Under the pieces are notes generated by a model, which saw only the letters and a list, made by a program, of their open reading frames with translations, was not told the DNA's origin and did no database searches. From NCBI RefSeq assembly GCF_015477765.1, contig NZ_JADLQQ010000005.1, positions 372,001 through 436,000 of the forward strand: a stretch of DNA of 64,000 nt, written 5' to 3'. The stretch is from Nocardia transvalensis. Lineage in GTDB: Bacteria > Actinomycetota > Actinomycetes > Mycobacteriales > Mycobacteriaceae. Positions 34,133 to 43,121 of this stretch are shown here, piece after piece; positions within the stretch are counted from its first letter, which is position 1; the number at the start of each line of letters is the position of its first letter. The position numbers were made by a program, and so were the translations under genes.

Positions 34133-35407
34133 ATGAGCACGACGCTGGCCGCCCTCCCTGAGGAATACCTCCCCCGCGACACCGCGGATGTCGTTCGCAC
34201 AGTTCGCGATTCACGTCCGCAGCCGCTGACCGTGTGTGGCGGCGAGCCCAGTGCCGACGACGAGCTAGGTCCTCCCGATCGGCGTGTCGTGCTGTCGCTG
34301 CGGCGCATGAACCGCGTGCAGGCCGTCGACGCCGACGCGCGGCTGGTGCGGGTGCAGGCGGGCGCGCGGCTGTCCGATATCGACCGCACCCTGGCCGCGC
34401 ACGGGCTGGGGCTGCCCATCGTCGGCGACCACCGCGAGATCACCGCGGGCGGTTTCGCCGCGGTCGGCGGGCTCAGCGCCGCCTCGCACCGCTTCGGCAT
34501 GTTCAGCGACAACGTCGTCTCGCTCGAATACGTCGATCCCGAGGGACGTTTCGGCACCTGCGGGCGCACCCACCACGCCGACCGCTTCCGGCGCATCCTC
34601 GGCGGCGGCGGCCGCACCGGAATCATCACCGCGCTCACCCTCGAGGCCGTCGAGATCGACAAGGACCACACCTGGTTGACCTCCGACGCGCACCGCTTCC
34701 TCGACTTCGACACCTTCGTCGAGCACTCCCTCGCCGAGATCGTCAAGCCGGGCGATGCCATGCTGCAGGTGGGTCGCTGGGTCGACACCGCACCCCTGCG
34801 GGTCTCGCGGCCGGTCGGCACCGGCCACGTGCAGCTGGGCACCGTGCGCTTCGGGCAGTGGTCGAGCCTGCACCCCACCGCCGCCACCCCGTCGCTGCGG
34901 GCCCGCCGTGAGCTCGGCGCCCGCGCGCGGAAGTCGCTGGGTGCCATCGCCTCCGCGGCGCGCGGCCCGGCGGCCATGCCGGTCCGCAATGCCGCCGCCG
35001 GTGCGCTGATGTTCGCCCCGAAGGTGCTGACCCTGCGCGACGCCGAATATCTCGCCGATACCGTCATCACCTCCTCCGAACGGGGTCCGGCCTACCGGGT
35101 GGCGCTGTTCGCGCCGCTGTCGACCTACACCTCGGTCTTCCACCAGCTGCACGACCTGCTCACCGACCATCGCGAGCGCAACGGCTGCTTCACCGTCATC
35201 TCCGCCCTCACCTATGGCGTGCGCTCCCCCTACCTGCACGAATTGTCCGGCGAGGACCACGGTTTCATCTCCTTCACCTGCCGCCTGCGCCCCACCGGCA
35301 CCTATTCCGGCAAGTCCGGCACACCGGATCTGTTGCGCGACATCGATTCCGGAATAACTGACATCTGCCGCTCCGAACGGGCCCGTCTATATCACACGAC
35401 CGATTAA
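34133..35407 (+). CDS. FAD-linked oxidase (PCMH-type FAD-binding) protein
   Basis: A 424-residue flavoprotein with a PCMH-type FAD domain: VRVQAGARLSDIDRTLAAHGLGLPIVGDHREITAGGFAAVGGLSAASHRFGMFSDNVVSLEYVDPEGR and the glycine stretch RRILGGGGRTGIITALTLEAV. A second, substrate-binding half follows. The substrate is unknown. It is followed by an SDR-like gene 120 bp downstream on the same strand, a pairing seen in sugar or lipid oxidation systems. The ATG at 34133 may be leaderless (TTAGCT 8 nt before). Confidence 0.8.
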   Translation: MSTTLAALPEEYLPRDTADVVRTVRDSRPQPLTVCGGEPSADDELGPPDRRVVLSLRRMNRVQAVDADARLVRVQAGARLSDIDRTLAAHGLGLPIVGDHREITAGGFAAVGGLSAASHRFGMFSDNVVSLEYVDPEGRFGTCGRTHHADRFRRILGGGGRTGIITALTLEAVEIDKDHTWLTSDAHRFLDFDTFVEHSLAEIVKPGDAMLQVGRWVDTAPLRVSRPVGTGHVQLGTVRFGQWSSLHPTAATPSLRARRELGARARKSLGAIASAARGPAAMPVRNAAAGALMFAPKVLTLRDAEYLADTVITSSERGPAYRVALFAPLSTYTSVFHQLHDLLTDHRERNGCFTVISALTYGVRSPYLHELSGEDHGFISFTCRLRPTGTYSGKSGTPDLLRDIDSGITDICRSERARLYHTTD

Positions 35408-35527
35408 CATGTGACCCGCCACACCCGCTAGCTATGTAATAGCCTGCAGCACCCGCTGCCGGGGCATCGGCGCGGTCGGGGTACCGATGCGTGGTTCAGC
35501 TCGTTCGTTCGCAGCAGAGGACACCGC

Positions 35528-36349
35528 ATGATCGAGTTCCGTTCCGCCCCCGCCCGATTCGCCGAGCTGCGCCGCGCCCGCCTGGAAGACTCACTGGCCG
35601 GTCGGCGCATTCTGCTCACCGACGCCTGTTCCGAGATCGGCCGCGCCACCGCCGAACTGCTCACCCGCCGCGGCGCCGAGCTGCTGCTGATCGCCAAGCG
35701 CGGCGACCGGCTGGCCGCGGCCTGCACCGAGCTCACCCGCGATGGCGGCCGGGCGCACTGGTACCGCTGCGACATCTCCGCCCTCGGCGACGTCGACATG
35801 CTCGTCGACTGGGTGCTGCGCGAGTACGGCAGCGTCGACGTCCTGATCAACAATGCCGGCCGCCCACTGCACCGCCCGGTCCTGCAGTCGCTGGACCGCT
35901 TCCGCGACTACCAGCGGATGATGGCCGCCAACTACTTCGGTCCGCTGCGGCTCACCCTGGGCCTGCTGCCGGCCATGCTCGCCTCCGGGTCGGGCCATGT
36001 GGTCAATGTGGGACCGTGGAGCCCCGAGACCGGCGCGGCCCCGAACTTCGCCTCCTACGCCAGCTCCCAGGCCGCCTGGACGACATTCGGGCTGTGCGCC
36101 GACGCCGAGCTGGCTCCCCGCGGCATCCATGTCACCGCGGTGCACTACCCGGCCGCCCGCACCGGATCCGAGTCCGACGGGGAGATGACCGAACCCGCCG
36201 AGACCGCTCGCTGGATCGAGACCGCCATCCGCACCCGGCCGTCCCGCGACTGCTCGAGTGCGCAGTCCATGCTGAGCCGCACCCTGCGCGGCCTGGCCGG
36301 GGTGGCACCCCGCTCGACCAGCCGGTTGATCCACGCCTTCGGGATATGA
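35528..36349 (+). CDS. SDR-like protein with degenerate catalytic and cofactor motifs
   Basis: A 273-residue SDR-fold protein. NNAG is intact at 108-111, but the usual TGxxxGIG is TDACSEIG at 31-38, and the active-site YxxxK is Y177-A-S-S-Q181, with glutamine for the catalytic lysine. The region before it (VNVGPWSPETGA) keeps only a loosely placed serine. It may be a non-catalytic binding protein or use altered chemistry. The start ATG follows GCAGAGGA. It converges with ctaF across a hairpin. Confidence 0.8.
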   Translation: MIEFRSAPARFAELRRARLEDSLAGRRILLTDACSEIGRATAELLTRRGAELLLIAKRGDRLAAACTELTRDGGRAHWYRCDISALGDVDMLVDWVLREYGSVDVLINNAGRPLHRPVLQSLDRFRDYQRMMAANYFGPLRLTLGLLPAMLASGSGHVVNVGPWSPETGAAPNFASYASSQAAWTTFGLCADAELAPRGIHVTAVHYPAARTGSESDGEMTEPAETARWIETAIRTRPSRDCSSAQSMLSRTLRGLAGVAPRSTSRLIHAFGI

Positions 36350-36352
36350 CAA

Positions 36353-36380
36353 AGCGCGGTGCCCGACCGGACACCGCGCT
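36353..36380. terminator. Terminator between SDR-like gene and ctaF
   Basis: AGCGCGGTG (36353-36361) pairs perfectly with CACCGCGCT (36372-36380) around a 10-nt loop. It lies between convergent stop codons and can serve both strands. Confidence 0.7.
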
Positions 36381-36395
36381 CTCTCGGAACGGGGA

Positions 36396-36812
36396 TCAGT
36401 GCTTCTCGGGACCCAGGTGGTACTCGAACACCAGGCCACCGACGGTGATCAGGATGCACACCACACCGATGGCGATCAGCCACAGCTGGAAGAAGGCGAA
36501 CCCGAGGGCGGTCACCGAGGCGGCCGCGGCGATCAGGATGGGCCAGAAGCTGCCGGGCGAGAAGAAGCCCAGGTCACCGGCGCCGTCCACGATCTCGGCG
36601 TCCTCGTAGTCCTCCGGCCGCAGATCGAGACGACGCGCCACGAAGCGGAAGTAGGTGCCCACGATCAGGGTCAGGCCCGCGGTGAGCACGATGGCGGTGG
36701 TGCCCGCCCATTCCACACCGGTGCGCGACTGGGCGGTGAAGAAGGCGTAGACGACACCCACGATGATGAAGAACACCGTGAGCAGCTCGAAGATGCGTGC
36801 TTCGACCTTCAT
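36396..36812 (-). CDS. ctaF: Actinobacterial cytochrome c oxidase subunit IV
   Basis: A 138-residue membrane subunit specific to actinobacterial aa3 oxidase, Rv2199c-like. Four hydrophobic helices are seen (FELLTVFFIIVGVVYAFF; TAIVLTAGLTLIVGTYF; PILIAAAASVTALGFAFFQLW; IAIGVVCILITVGGLVFEYH) with the signature YEDAEIVDGAGDLGFFSPGSFWP. It starts 13 nt after ctaC, in one operon. Confidence 0.95.
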   Translation of the reverse strand: MKVEARIFELLTVFFIIVGVVYAFFTAQSRTGVEWAGTTAIVLTAGLTLIVGTYFRFVARRLDLRPEDYEDAEIVDGAGDLGFFSPGSFWPILIAAAASVTALGFAFFQLWLIAIGVVCILITVGGLVFEYHLGPEKH

Positions 36813-36825
36813 GTCAGATCAGTCC

Positions 36826-37923
36826 TCACTTGCTCTCGGCCACGGTCGCGCCGCGGGCGGTGCGCTCGGTGTTGAACGGGTGGGTCGTGACCGACACCGG
36901 CGACTCACCGATGGTCGCCAGCGCCTCGGCGTTGGTCCGACCGGCCTCGCGGGCCTTCAGGTACTGCTCGAACTTCTCCGGGCTGACCGCGCGCACCTCG
37001 AAGTTCATCATCGAGTGGAACGTGCCGCACATTTCCGCGCAGCGGCCGACGAACGCACCCTCACGCTCGATCTTGGTGATCTGGAAGGTGTTGTCGGAGT
37101 GGTTCTCCTTCGGGTTGGGCATCACGTCCCGCTTGAACAGGAACTCCGGCACCCAGAAGGAGTGGATGACGTCGGCCGAGGCCAGCTGGAACTCGATGAC
37201 CTTGTTGGTCGGCAGCACCAGCACCGGGATCTCCTGGCTGGAGCCGATCGTCTCGACCTTGTCGTAGTGCAGGTAGGAGATGTCGTTGGCGGGCTTGCCG
37301 TGCAACGGACCCGGCTGCGGGTGGCCGTTGGCGTGGCGCTCCTTGTACTCGTCGATGATCTCCTGGTTCAGGCCCTGCCGGGTGTTGTCCACACCGTCGT
37401 AGACCTGGCCACCGGCCAGCACGGCCTTCTGGTAGCCGAACTTCCAGTTCCACTGGAAGGCGGTGACGTCGACGACCACGTCCGGGTTGGAGATCTTTTC
37501 GTGCACGTAGTTCTGCACGACGACGGTGAAGTAGAACAGCACCGCGATGATCACGAACGGGATCGCGGTGTAGCTCAGCTCCAGCGGGACGTTGTAGCCG
37601 GTCTGGCGGGGGAACTCCGGCGAGTTGGCCTTCTTGCGGTGGAAGGCCACGGTCCAGAACGTCAGGCCCCACACCAGCACGCCCATCGCCAGGGCGGCGA
37701 CGACCGACCACGTCCACAGTTCCCGCATCTTGGTCGCCTGCGGGGTCACACCCGTGGGCCAGCCGAATCGAAGCACGGGATTGTCGATCGAGCAGCCCGA
37801 GACGAGCAGCACGGTGATCCCCATGGACACCGCCAGCCCGGCCCGCCGAAGGATGCGGCCCCGGCCGGAGGTCGCGCCTCCGCCGGGTCGTGCCCCTATC
37901 GCTTCGCTCGCCTTGTGCGCCAC
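36826..37923 (-). CDS. ctaC: Cytochrome c oxidase subunit II (lipoprotein)
   Basis: A 365-residue subunit II that receives electrons at its CuA centre. A lipobox LLVSGC places the modified cysteine at about 44. Two membrane helices follow (LWTWSVVAALAMGVLVWGLTFWTV; IPFVIIAVLFYFTVVVQ). The CuA ligands are in ADVIHSFW and GRCAEMCGTFHSMM. I chose the GTG at 37923 since AGGAAGG lies 8 nt upstream; a TTG two codons earlier is too close to it. Operon ctaC-ctaF. Confidence 0.95.
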   Translation of the reverse strand: MAHKASEAIGARPGGGATSGRGRILRRAGLAVSMGITVLLVSGCSIDNPVLRFGWPTGVTPQATKMRELWTWSVVAALAMGVLVWGLTFWTVAFHRKKANSPEFPRQTGYNVPLELSYTAIPFVIIAVLFYFTVVVQNYVHEKISNPDVVVDVTAFQWNWKFGYQKAVLAGGQVYDGVDNTRQGLNQEIIDEYKERHANGHPQPGPLHGKPANDISYLHYDKVETIGSSQEIPVLVLPTNKVIEFQLASADVIHSFWVPEFLFKRDVMPNPKENHSDNTFQITKIEREGAFVGRCAEMCGTFHSMMNFEVRAVSPEKFEQYLKAREAGRTNAEALATIGESPVSVTTHPFNTERTARGATVAESK

Positions 37924-38242
37924 GCTCAACGCCTTCCTGGTCGTCTATCCGACTCGGCGCCGCCCGGTGACCGGGCGGCGCATATTCAGCACGTTCGGGC
38001 CGCTCGCGGACGGACGGGTGCCAACGCACGATCCGCCCCGGGAGTTCCCGAGTACTACGCAGCGTAGACCAAACCGGGTGCTGTGTTGTGACCGGGTCGA
38101 ATTCGACACACCGGGGACGGCGGGACGACCCCCGGTACGGCATACTCGGACCCGGCCCAGTTGAAACTCGGTGCTCCCGGCCCCTTGATGTCCCGGCGTG
38201 CTTTTCGCCGGGATCCCGACGCGAAGCGAGGTTCTCGACGCA
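37924..38242. other. Divergent ctaC/asnB intergenic region (319 bp)
   Basis: No gene. It holds the ctaC ribosome site, an odd palindrome CTACGCAGCGTAG (38055-38067) that overlaps the octamer shared with the ctaE promoter (CGTAGTAC on the minus strand), and CATACT (38141-38146) that could be a -10 for asnB with a leader of about 95 nt. Confidence 0.5.
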
Positions 38243-40168
38243 GTGTGTGGACTGCTCGGATTTCTGACAGCCGATGTGGCGACCGACGCTGTCGTGCAGC
38301 AGGTCTACGACGCCCTGCACTGCGGCCGCCATCGGGGGCCCGATGAGCGCGGCACCTGGCACGACGAGCACATCATCCTGGGCTTCAACCGGCTGTCGAT
38401 CATCGATATCGAGCATTCGCACCAGCCGCTGTTCTGGGGGCCGCCGGAGCATCCGGAGCGGTATGCGCTGGCGTTCAACGGGGAGATCTACAACTACCTG
38501 GAGCTGCGTGAGCAGCTGACCGCCGAGCACGGCGCGCGGTTCCGCACCGAGGGTGACGGCGAGTCGATCGTGGCGGCCTACCACTACTGGGGCACCGAGG
38601 CGTTCGCCCGCTTGCGGGGCATGTTCGCCTTCGCGATCTGGGATACCGAGACGCATCGGCTGGTGCTGGCGCGCGACCCCTTCGGCATCAAGCCGCTGTT
38701 CCTGGCCACCGGGCCGAACGGCACCGCCTATGCCAGCGAGAAGAAGAGCCTGCTGGAACTGCTCGAGCCGCTGGGTCTTTCGGATGAGCTGGATGTGCGG
38801 GCGCTGGAGCACTACACGGTGCTGCAGTATGTGCCGGAGCCCGAATCGTTGCATCGCGATGTCCGGCGGCTGGAGTCCGGCTGCTACGCGACCCTGCAGC
38901 CGGGCGAGACGCCGCAGGTGACACGGTATTTCGAGCCGAAGTTCCGGGTGCGGCCGTTCGCGGCGGGCGGCGAGGACAAGCGCTACCGCGAGATCGCCGC
39001 GGTGCTGGAGGATTCGGTCGCCAAGCATATGCGGGCGGATGTGACGGTCGGCTCGTTCCTGTCCGGTGGCATCGACTCCACCGCGATTGCGGCGCTGGCG
39101 ATTCGGCACAACCCGAACCTGCTGACGTTCACCTCCGCCTTCGAACGGGAGGGGTATTCCGAGGCCGATGTGGCCGCGGAGACCGCGGAGGCGATCGGGG
39201 CCGAGCACTACATCCGGGTGGTGAGCCCGGAGGACTTCGCGAGCGCGATTCCCGAAATCGTCTGGTATCTGGACGATCCCGTCGCCGATCCGGCGCTGGT
39301 GCCGCTGTATTTCGTGGCCAAGGAGGCCCGTAAGCACGTCAAGGTGGTGCTCTCGGGTGAGGGCTCCGACGAGCTGTTCGGCGGGTACACCATCTACCGG
39401 GAACCGTTGTCGCTGAAGCCTTTCGAATATCTGCCGCGCGGGGTGCGCAGGCTGGCGGGCAAGCTGTCGGACCGGATTCCCGAGGGGACCCGCGGCAAGA
39501 GCCTGCTGCACCGGGGCTCGCTGACGCTCGAGGAGCGCTATTACGGCAACGCGCGCAGCTTCAGCGACGCGCAGTTGCGGGCGGTGCTGCGCGACTTCCG
39601 GCCGGAGTGGACGCATCAGGACGTCACCGCGCCCATCTACGCCCGCTCGCGCGGCTGGGATCCGGTGGCGCGCATGCAGCATCTGGACCTGTTCACCTGG
39701 CTGCGCGGCGACATCCTGGTCAAGGCCGACAAGATGACCATGGCCAATTCGCTGGAGCTGCGGGTGCCGTTCCTGGATCCGGAGGTCTTCGAGGTCGCCG
39801 AGCAGATCCCGTTCGACCAGAAGATCACCAAGGAAACCACCAAGTACGCCCTGCGCAAGGCGCTGGAAACCATCGTCCCACCGCACGTGCTGCACCGCCC
39901 GAAGCTCGGCTTCCCGGTCCCCCTGCGCCACTGGCTGCGCGGTCCGGAACTCTACGACTGGGCAGCCCAGCAGATCGCCGACTCCCAAACCGACCACCTG
40001 CTGGACAAGACGGCCATCAAATCCATGCTGGACCAGCACCGCACCGGCACCGCCGACCACAGCCGCCGCCTCTGGACCCTCCTGGTCTTCATGGTCTGGC
40101 ACGGCATCTTCGTCGAGGACCGCATCAAGCCCGACATCCAAGAGCCCACCTACCCGGTGCGCCTGTAG
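38243..40168 (+). CDS. asnB: Glutamine-hydrolysing asparagine synthetase
   Basis: A 641-residue class II glutamine amidotransferase, Rv2201-like. After removal of the initiator the N-terminal Cys (CGLLGFLT) becomes the amidase nucleophile, which fixes the start at the GTG 38243. The glutaminase domain contains LSIIDIEHSHQPL and ALAFNGEIYNY. The synthetase domain carries the PP-loop LSGGIDSTAIAALA near residue 275 and SGEGSDELFGGY. In mycolata this gene has also been linked to amidation of cell-wall diaminopimelate, so free asparagine may not be the only product. Confidence 0.93.
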   Translation: MCGLLGFLTADVATDAVVQQVYDALHCGRHRGPDERGTWHDEHIILGFNRLSIIDIEHSHQPLFWGPPEHPERYALAFNGEIYNYLELREQLTAEHGARFRTEGDGESIVAAYHYWGTEAFARLRGMFAFAIWDTETHRLVLARDPFGIKPLFLATGPNGTAYASEKKSLLELLEPLGLSDELDVRALEHYTVLQYVPEPESLHRDVRRLESGCYATLQPGETPQVTRYFEPKFRVRPFAAGGEDKRYREIAAVLEDSVAKHMRADVTVGSFLSGGIDSTAIAALAIRHNPNLLTFTSAFEREGYSEADVAAETAEAIGAEHYIRVVSPEDFASAIPEIVWYLDDPVADPALVPLYFVAKEARKHVKVVLSGEGSDELFGGYTIYREPLSLKPFEYLPRGVRRLAGKLSDRIPEGTRGKSLLHRGSLTLEERYYGNARSFSDAQLRAVLRDFRPEWTHQDVTAPIYARSRGWDPVARMQHLDLFTWLRGDILVKADKMTMANSLELRVPFLDPEVFEVAEQIPFDQKITKETTKYALRKALETIVPPHVLHRPKLGFPVPLRHWLRGPELYDWAAQQIADSQTDHLLDKTAIKSMLDQHRTGTADHSRRLWTLLVFMVWHGIFVEDRIKPDIQEPTYPVRL

Positions 40169-40203
40169 ATCCAGCCCCGCTGCCCGGCGGAGCCCCGTCG
40201 CTT

Positions 40204-40237
40204 CCCCGCCGTTCGGCCGCCAGGCCGGGCGGCGGGG
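40204..40237 (+). terminator. asnB terminator
   Basis: CCCCGCCG (40204-40211) pairs with CGGCGGGG (40230-40237), and an inner CGGCC/GGCCG helix (about 40214-40227) extends the fold. It lies 36 nt after the asnB stop. Confidence 0.6.
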
Positions 40238-40317
40238 TCATCGGCGGGCGGGACGGTTCACCTGTAGTTCGCCGTGTCGTGGCGCTTCCAGAACCGAGGG
40301 CCGGTTAGCTAGGGCCC

Positions 40318-41928
40318 ATGACCGAGCACGAGGAATCCCAGGGCACCAACCCTCAGCAGGGTGTGAGTCGGCGGTGGTTGTTCGGGGCGTCGGGGGTGGC
40401 CGCCATCGCTGGCCTGGCCGTCGGGGCCGGTGCCACCGAGGCCCTCCGGTCCACTCCCTCGAAGCACGAATACTGGCCCCGCTCGGCGGAACTGCTGACC
40501 GGGCCGGATGGCAGTGCCGCACCGCGCGTCTCGGGCCTACATCTGCAGTTCGGGGCCGATGCCGCGCGGGAGGCGGTGGTCTCCTGGCATACGGTCGGGT
40601 CGGTGCGGGATCCGAAGGTGCGGTTCGGCACGGCCGCCGACGGATTCGGCACGGTCATTCAGGCGCGTACGCGCACCTATCGGGATGCCAAGTCCGGCAT
40701 GGAGGTTCATGCCCATCATGCGCGACTGACCGGGCTCACCCCCGACACCGACTACGTCTACGCGGCCGGGCACGACGGCGCGCCGCCGGAGCTGGGTACG
40801 CTGCGGACCGCACCGGCGGGCCGGGCGGCGTTCCGGTTCACCAGTTTCGGCGATCAGGGCACCCCGACCCTCGGCAAGCTCGACAACGGGAAGTACGTCA
40901 ACGACAACCTCGGCTCCCCGTTCGCCGGGGACGTCACCTCCGGCATCGAGCGGCTGGCACCGCTGTTCAACCTCGTCAACGGCGACCTGTGCTACGCCAA
41001 CCTGGCCACCGACCGGATCCGCACGTGGAACGACTGGTGGGCCAACAACTCTCGCTCGGCCCGCTATCGGCCATGGATGCCCGCGCCCGGCAATCACGAG
41101 AACGAACTCGGCAACGGCCCCATCGGATACGAGGCATTCCAAACCTATTTCACCGTGCCCGACAACCACGGCGAGGATCTGTCGCGGGGCCTGTGGTACG
41201 CCTTCACCGTCGGTGGTATGCGCGTGATCGCCGTCGCCAACGACGACATCTGCTACCAGGACTCCGGTAACACCTATGTGCGCGGATACTCCGGCGGCGC
41301 CCAGAAGCGCTGGCTGGAAGCCGAATTGGCGGCCGCGCGCGCCGACCGCGACATCGACTGGGTGGTGGTGTTCATGCACCAGACCGCGATCTCCTCGGCG
41401 GACAAATTCAACGGCGCCGACCGCGGCATCCGCGAGGAGTGGCTGCCGCTGTTCGACAAGTACCAGGTCGATCTGGTGCTGTGCGGGCACGAACATCATT
41501 ACGAGCGTTCGCATCCCGTGCGCGGCACCCTGGGCACCGAAACCCTGACCCCGAAGCCCGCCGACACGCGCACCGATCTCATCGACACCACCAGGGGCAC
41601 GGTGCATCTGGTGATCGGCGGGGGAGGCACCTCCGTTCCCTCCAATGCCCTTTTCTTTCCCGGACAGCAGTGCCGGGTCATCACCGCGGTGGGCAATGCC
41701 GACCCCGCCACCGGTAAGAAGGCACCCGTCTACGTCCTCGAGCAGGCCCCCTGGTCGGCGTTCAAGGACGCCGACCATCCCTACGGCTTCTGTTCTTTCG
41801 ACGTCGACCCCGGCCGTCCCGGTGCAAACACCACGATCACCGCCACCTACTACGCCCTGGTCGGCCCCACCGGCGAACTGAAGCCGATCGACCGGTTCAC
41901 CCTCACCCGCCCCCGAACGGATGGGTAG
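40318..41928 (+). CDS. Secreted purple acid phosphatase-like metallophosphoesterase
   Basis: A 536-residue phosphatase with a likely Tat signal (SRRWLFGASGVAAIAGLAVGAGA, about 17-39). A fibronectin-like N-terminal domain leads to the dinuclear metal site: SFGDQG, NGDLCYAN, GNHEN, FMHQTAI and GHEHHYER. It should hydrolyse phosphate monoesters or diesters outside the cell, like M. tuberculosis Rv2577. It is an insertion relative to the M. tuberculosis asnB-adoK order. Confidence 0.87.
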   Translation: MTEHEESQGTNPQQGVSRRWLFGASGVAAIAGLAVGAGATEALRSTPSKHEYWPRSAELLTGPDGSAAPRVSGLHLQFGADAAREAVVSWHTVGSVRDPKVRFGTAADGFGTVIQARTRTYRDAKSGMEVHAHHARLTGLTPDTDYVYAAGHDGAPPELGTLRTAPAGRAAFRFTSFGDQGTPTLGKLDNGKYVNDNLGSPFAGDVTSGIERLAPLFNLVNGDLCYANLATDRIRTWNDWWANNSRSARYRPWMPAPGNHENELGNGPIGYEAFQTYFTVPDNHGEDLSRGLWYAFTVGGMRVIAVANDDICYQDSGNTYVRGYSGGAQKRWLEAELAAARADRDIDWVVVFMHQTAISSADKFNGADRGIREEWLPLFDKYQVDLVLCGHEHHYERSHPVRGTLGTETLTPKPADTRTDLIDTTRGTVHLVIGGGGTSVPSNALFFPGQQCRVITAVGNADPATGKKAPVYVLEQAPWSAFKDADHPYGFCSFDVDPGRPGANTTITATYYALVGPTGELKPIDRFTLTRPRTDG

Positions 41929-41947
41929 GCCCGTCCGGTCCGGATGC

Positions 41948-41953
41948 CACACT
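41948..41953 (+). promoter_or_regulatory. Putative -10 of leaderless tetR transcript
   Basis: CACACT ends 7 nt before the GTG at 41961. The same hexamer with the same spacing precedes the zinc-finger tetR at 55624. Confidence 0.35.
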
Positions 41954-41960
41954 GTGATTC

Positions 41961-42617
41961 GTGAATGCGAACGAATCGGTCGCACCGCAGCGGGGACGAC
42001 CCACCCGGCTCTCGCGGGAGCAGATCGTGGCGACCGCCCTGGACATCGTCGCCCGCGAGGGCGGTGACGCGCTGTCGATGCGCCGGGTCGCCGACGCGCT
42101 GGGCTGTGCGCCGATGAGCCTGTACCGGCACGTGCGTGACAAGGACGAACTGCTGGTGCTGCTGCTGGACCAGGTGGTGGGCGAGTTGCCGCGGCCCGAC
42201 CTGCCCGCCGATCCGCGCGAGCGGCTGATCACGCTGCTGGCGTGGCAACACGATCAGCTAGCCGCGCACTCCTGGATCGTGAGCGTCCTGGCGGGCGGCG
42301 ACGTGATGGCGCCGTCGATCCTGTGGCTGCTCGAAGAGATCTACTCCGCCTGGCAGGACTGCGGCCTGCCCCTCGACCGGGCCGTGGCGGCCAATCGCGT
42401 CGTGTGGCGGTTCACACTCGGCGTTCTGCTGCAGGGCACCCGGCGGCAGCGGCCGCGCGATCGGGAGCGTTATCAGGTCGCGGTTCCCGCCCGTGCCGAC
42501 GCCGGCACCTACCCGACGCTGGCCGCCCTGGGTGCGTATTGGAGCGCGCCCGACCGCGACGACCACATCGCCGAGGATCTGACCGCGCTCGTCGATGCCC
42601 TGATCGGCCATGGTTGA
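41961..42617 (+). CDS. TetR-family repressor
   Basis: A 218-residue TetR regulator: helix-turn-helix at about 18-62 (REQIVATALDIVAREGGDALSMRRVADALGCAPMSLYRHVRDKDELL) and a TetR_C-type ligand domain with ALGAYWSAPDRDDHIAEDLTALVDALI. A perfect 20-bp palindrome starts 5 nt after its stop, in front of the next gene, and is the obvious operator. Ligand unknown. Confidence 0.87.
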   Translation: MNANESVAPQRGRPTRLSREQIVATALDIVAREGGDALSMRRVADALGCAPMSLYRHVRDKDELLVLLLDQVVGELPRPDLPADPRERLITLLAWQHDQLAAHSWIVSVLAGGDVMAPSILWLLEEIYSAWQDCGLPLDRAVAANRVVWRFTLGVLLQGTRRQRPRDRERYQVAVPARADAGTYPTLAALGAYWSAPDRDDHIAEDLTALVDALIGHG

Positions 42618-42643
42618 CAGCTTTGCGTACGCGTACGCAAAAT
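42614..42643 (+). promoter_or_regulatory. Promoter with embedded TetR palindrome
   Basis: TTGACA (42614-42619) and CAAAAT (42638-42643) are 18 nt apart. The perfect palindrome TTTGCGTACGCGTACGCAAA (42622-42641) fills the spacer. The -10 ends 7 nt before the ATG at 42651. A bound TetR dimer would block RNA polymerase directly. Confidence 0.7.
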
Positions 42644-42650
42644 GGGGGGC

Positions 42651-43058
42651 ATGGATATCGCCAAACTGTATCGACGCTGGTTGTTCGAACTGTGGTACGG
42701 CGATTACGCGGTCGCCGACCAGATACTCACCCCCGACGTCGTGGGCCACTGGCCCGCGCGAGAGGTGCACGGCCCGCAGGAGGTGGCCGAGCAGATCCGT
42801 CAGTCGCACGAGATGTTCTCCGATATCGAGAACACTCTGGACGTCGGCCCGATCATCGACGGCGACCTGTGTGCCGCGCGCTGGACCTTCCACGGCTCCT
42901 ATCGCGGCGGCATTCCCGGCGCGACCGTCGCCCCCGGCACTCGGATCTCGTTCAGCGGCCACGACATCTTCCGTGTGGAGAACGGCCGCTTCGCCGAATA
43001 CTGGCCCATCTCCGACGCCATGGGCATGATGCAGCAGCTGGGCGTCTCGAGCATGTAG
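42651..43058 (+). CDS. SnoaL-like ester cyclase family protein
   Basis: A 135-residue SnoaL/NTF2-fold protein: VADQILTPDVVGHWPAREVHGPQEVAEQIRQ and GTRISFSGHDIFRVENGRFAEYWPISD. Such proteins act as polyketide cyclases, hydratases or unknown small-molecule enzymes. I chose the ATG at 42651 over the one at 42642 because the promoter predicts transcription starting there. It is probably repressed by the adjacent TetR. Confidence 0.82.
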   Translation: MDIAKLYRRWLFELWYGDYAVADQILTPDVVGHWPAREVHGPQEVAEQIRQSHEMFSDIENTLDVGPIIDGDLCAARWTFHGSYRGGIPGATVAPGTRISFSGHDIFRVENGRFAEYWPISDAMGMMQQLGVSSM

Positions 43059-43121
43059 CGCCTACCTGGTGAAAAGGCTTGGGGCACCGAACTTGTCGGT
43101 GGGTGCTGGCATCCTGCCGTC

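Noticed and set aside
23385..36349. A recent mobile island between trpD and ctaF
   Set aside because: No integrase, transposase, tRNA or flanking direct repeat was seen, and base composition looks like the rest; it is accessory by gene order only.
37061..40141. A 1026-codon open frame antisense to asnB and ctaC
   Set aside because: It lies opposite well-supported genes, has His/Gln/Arg-rich composition typical of antisense frames in high-GC DNA and matches no family.
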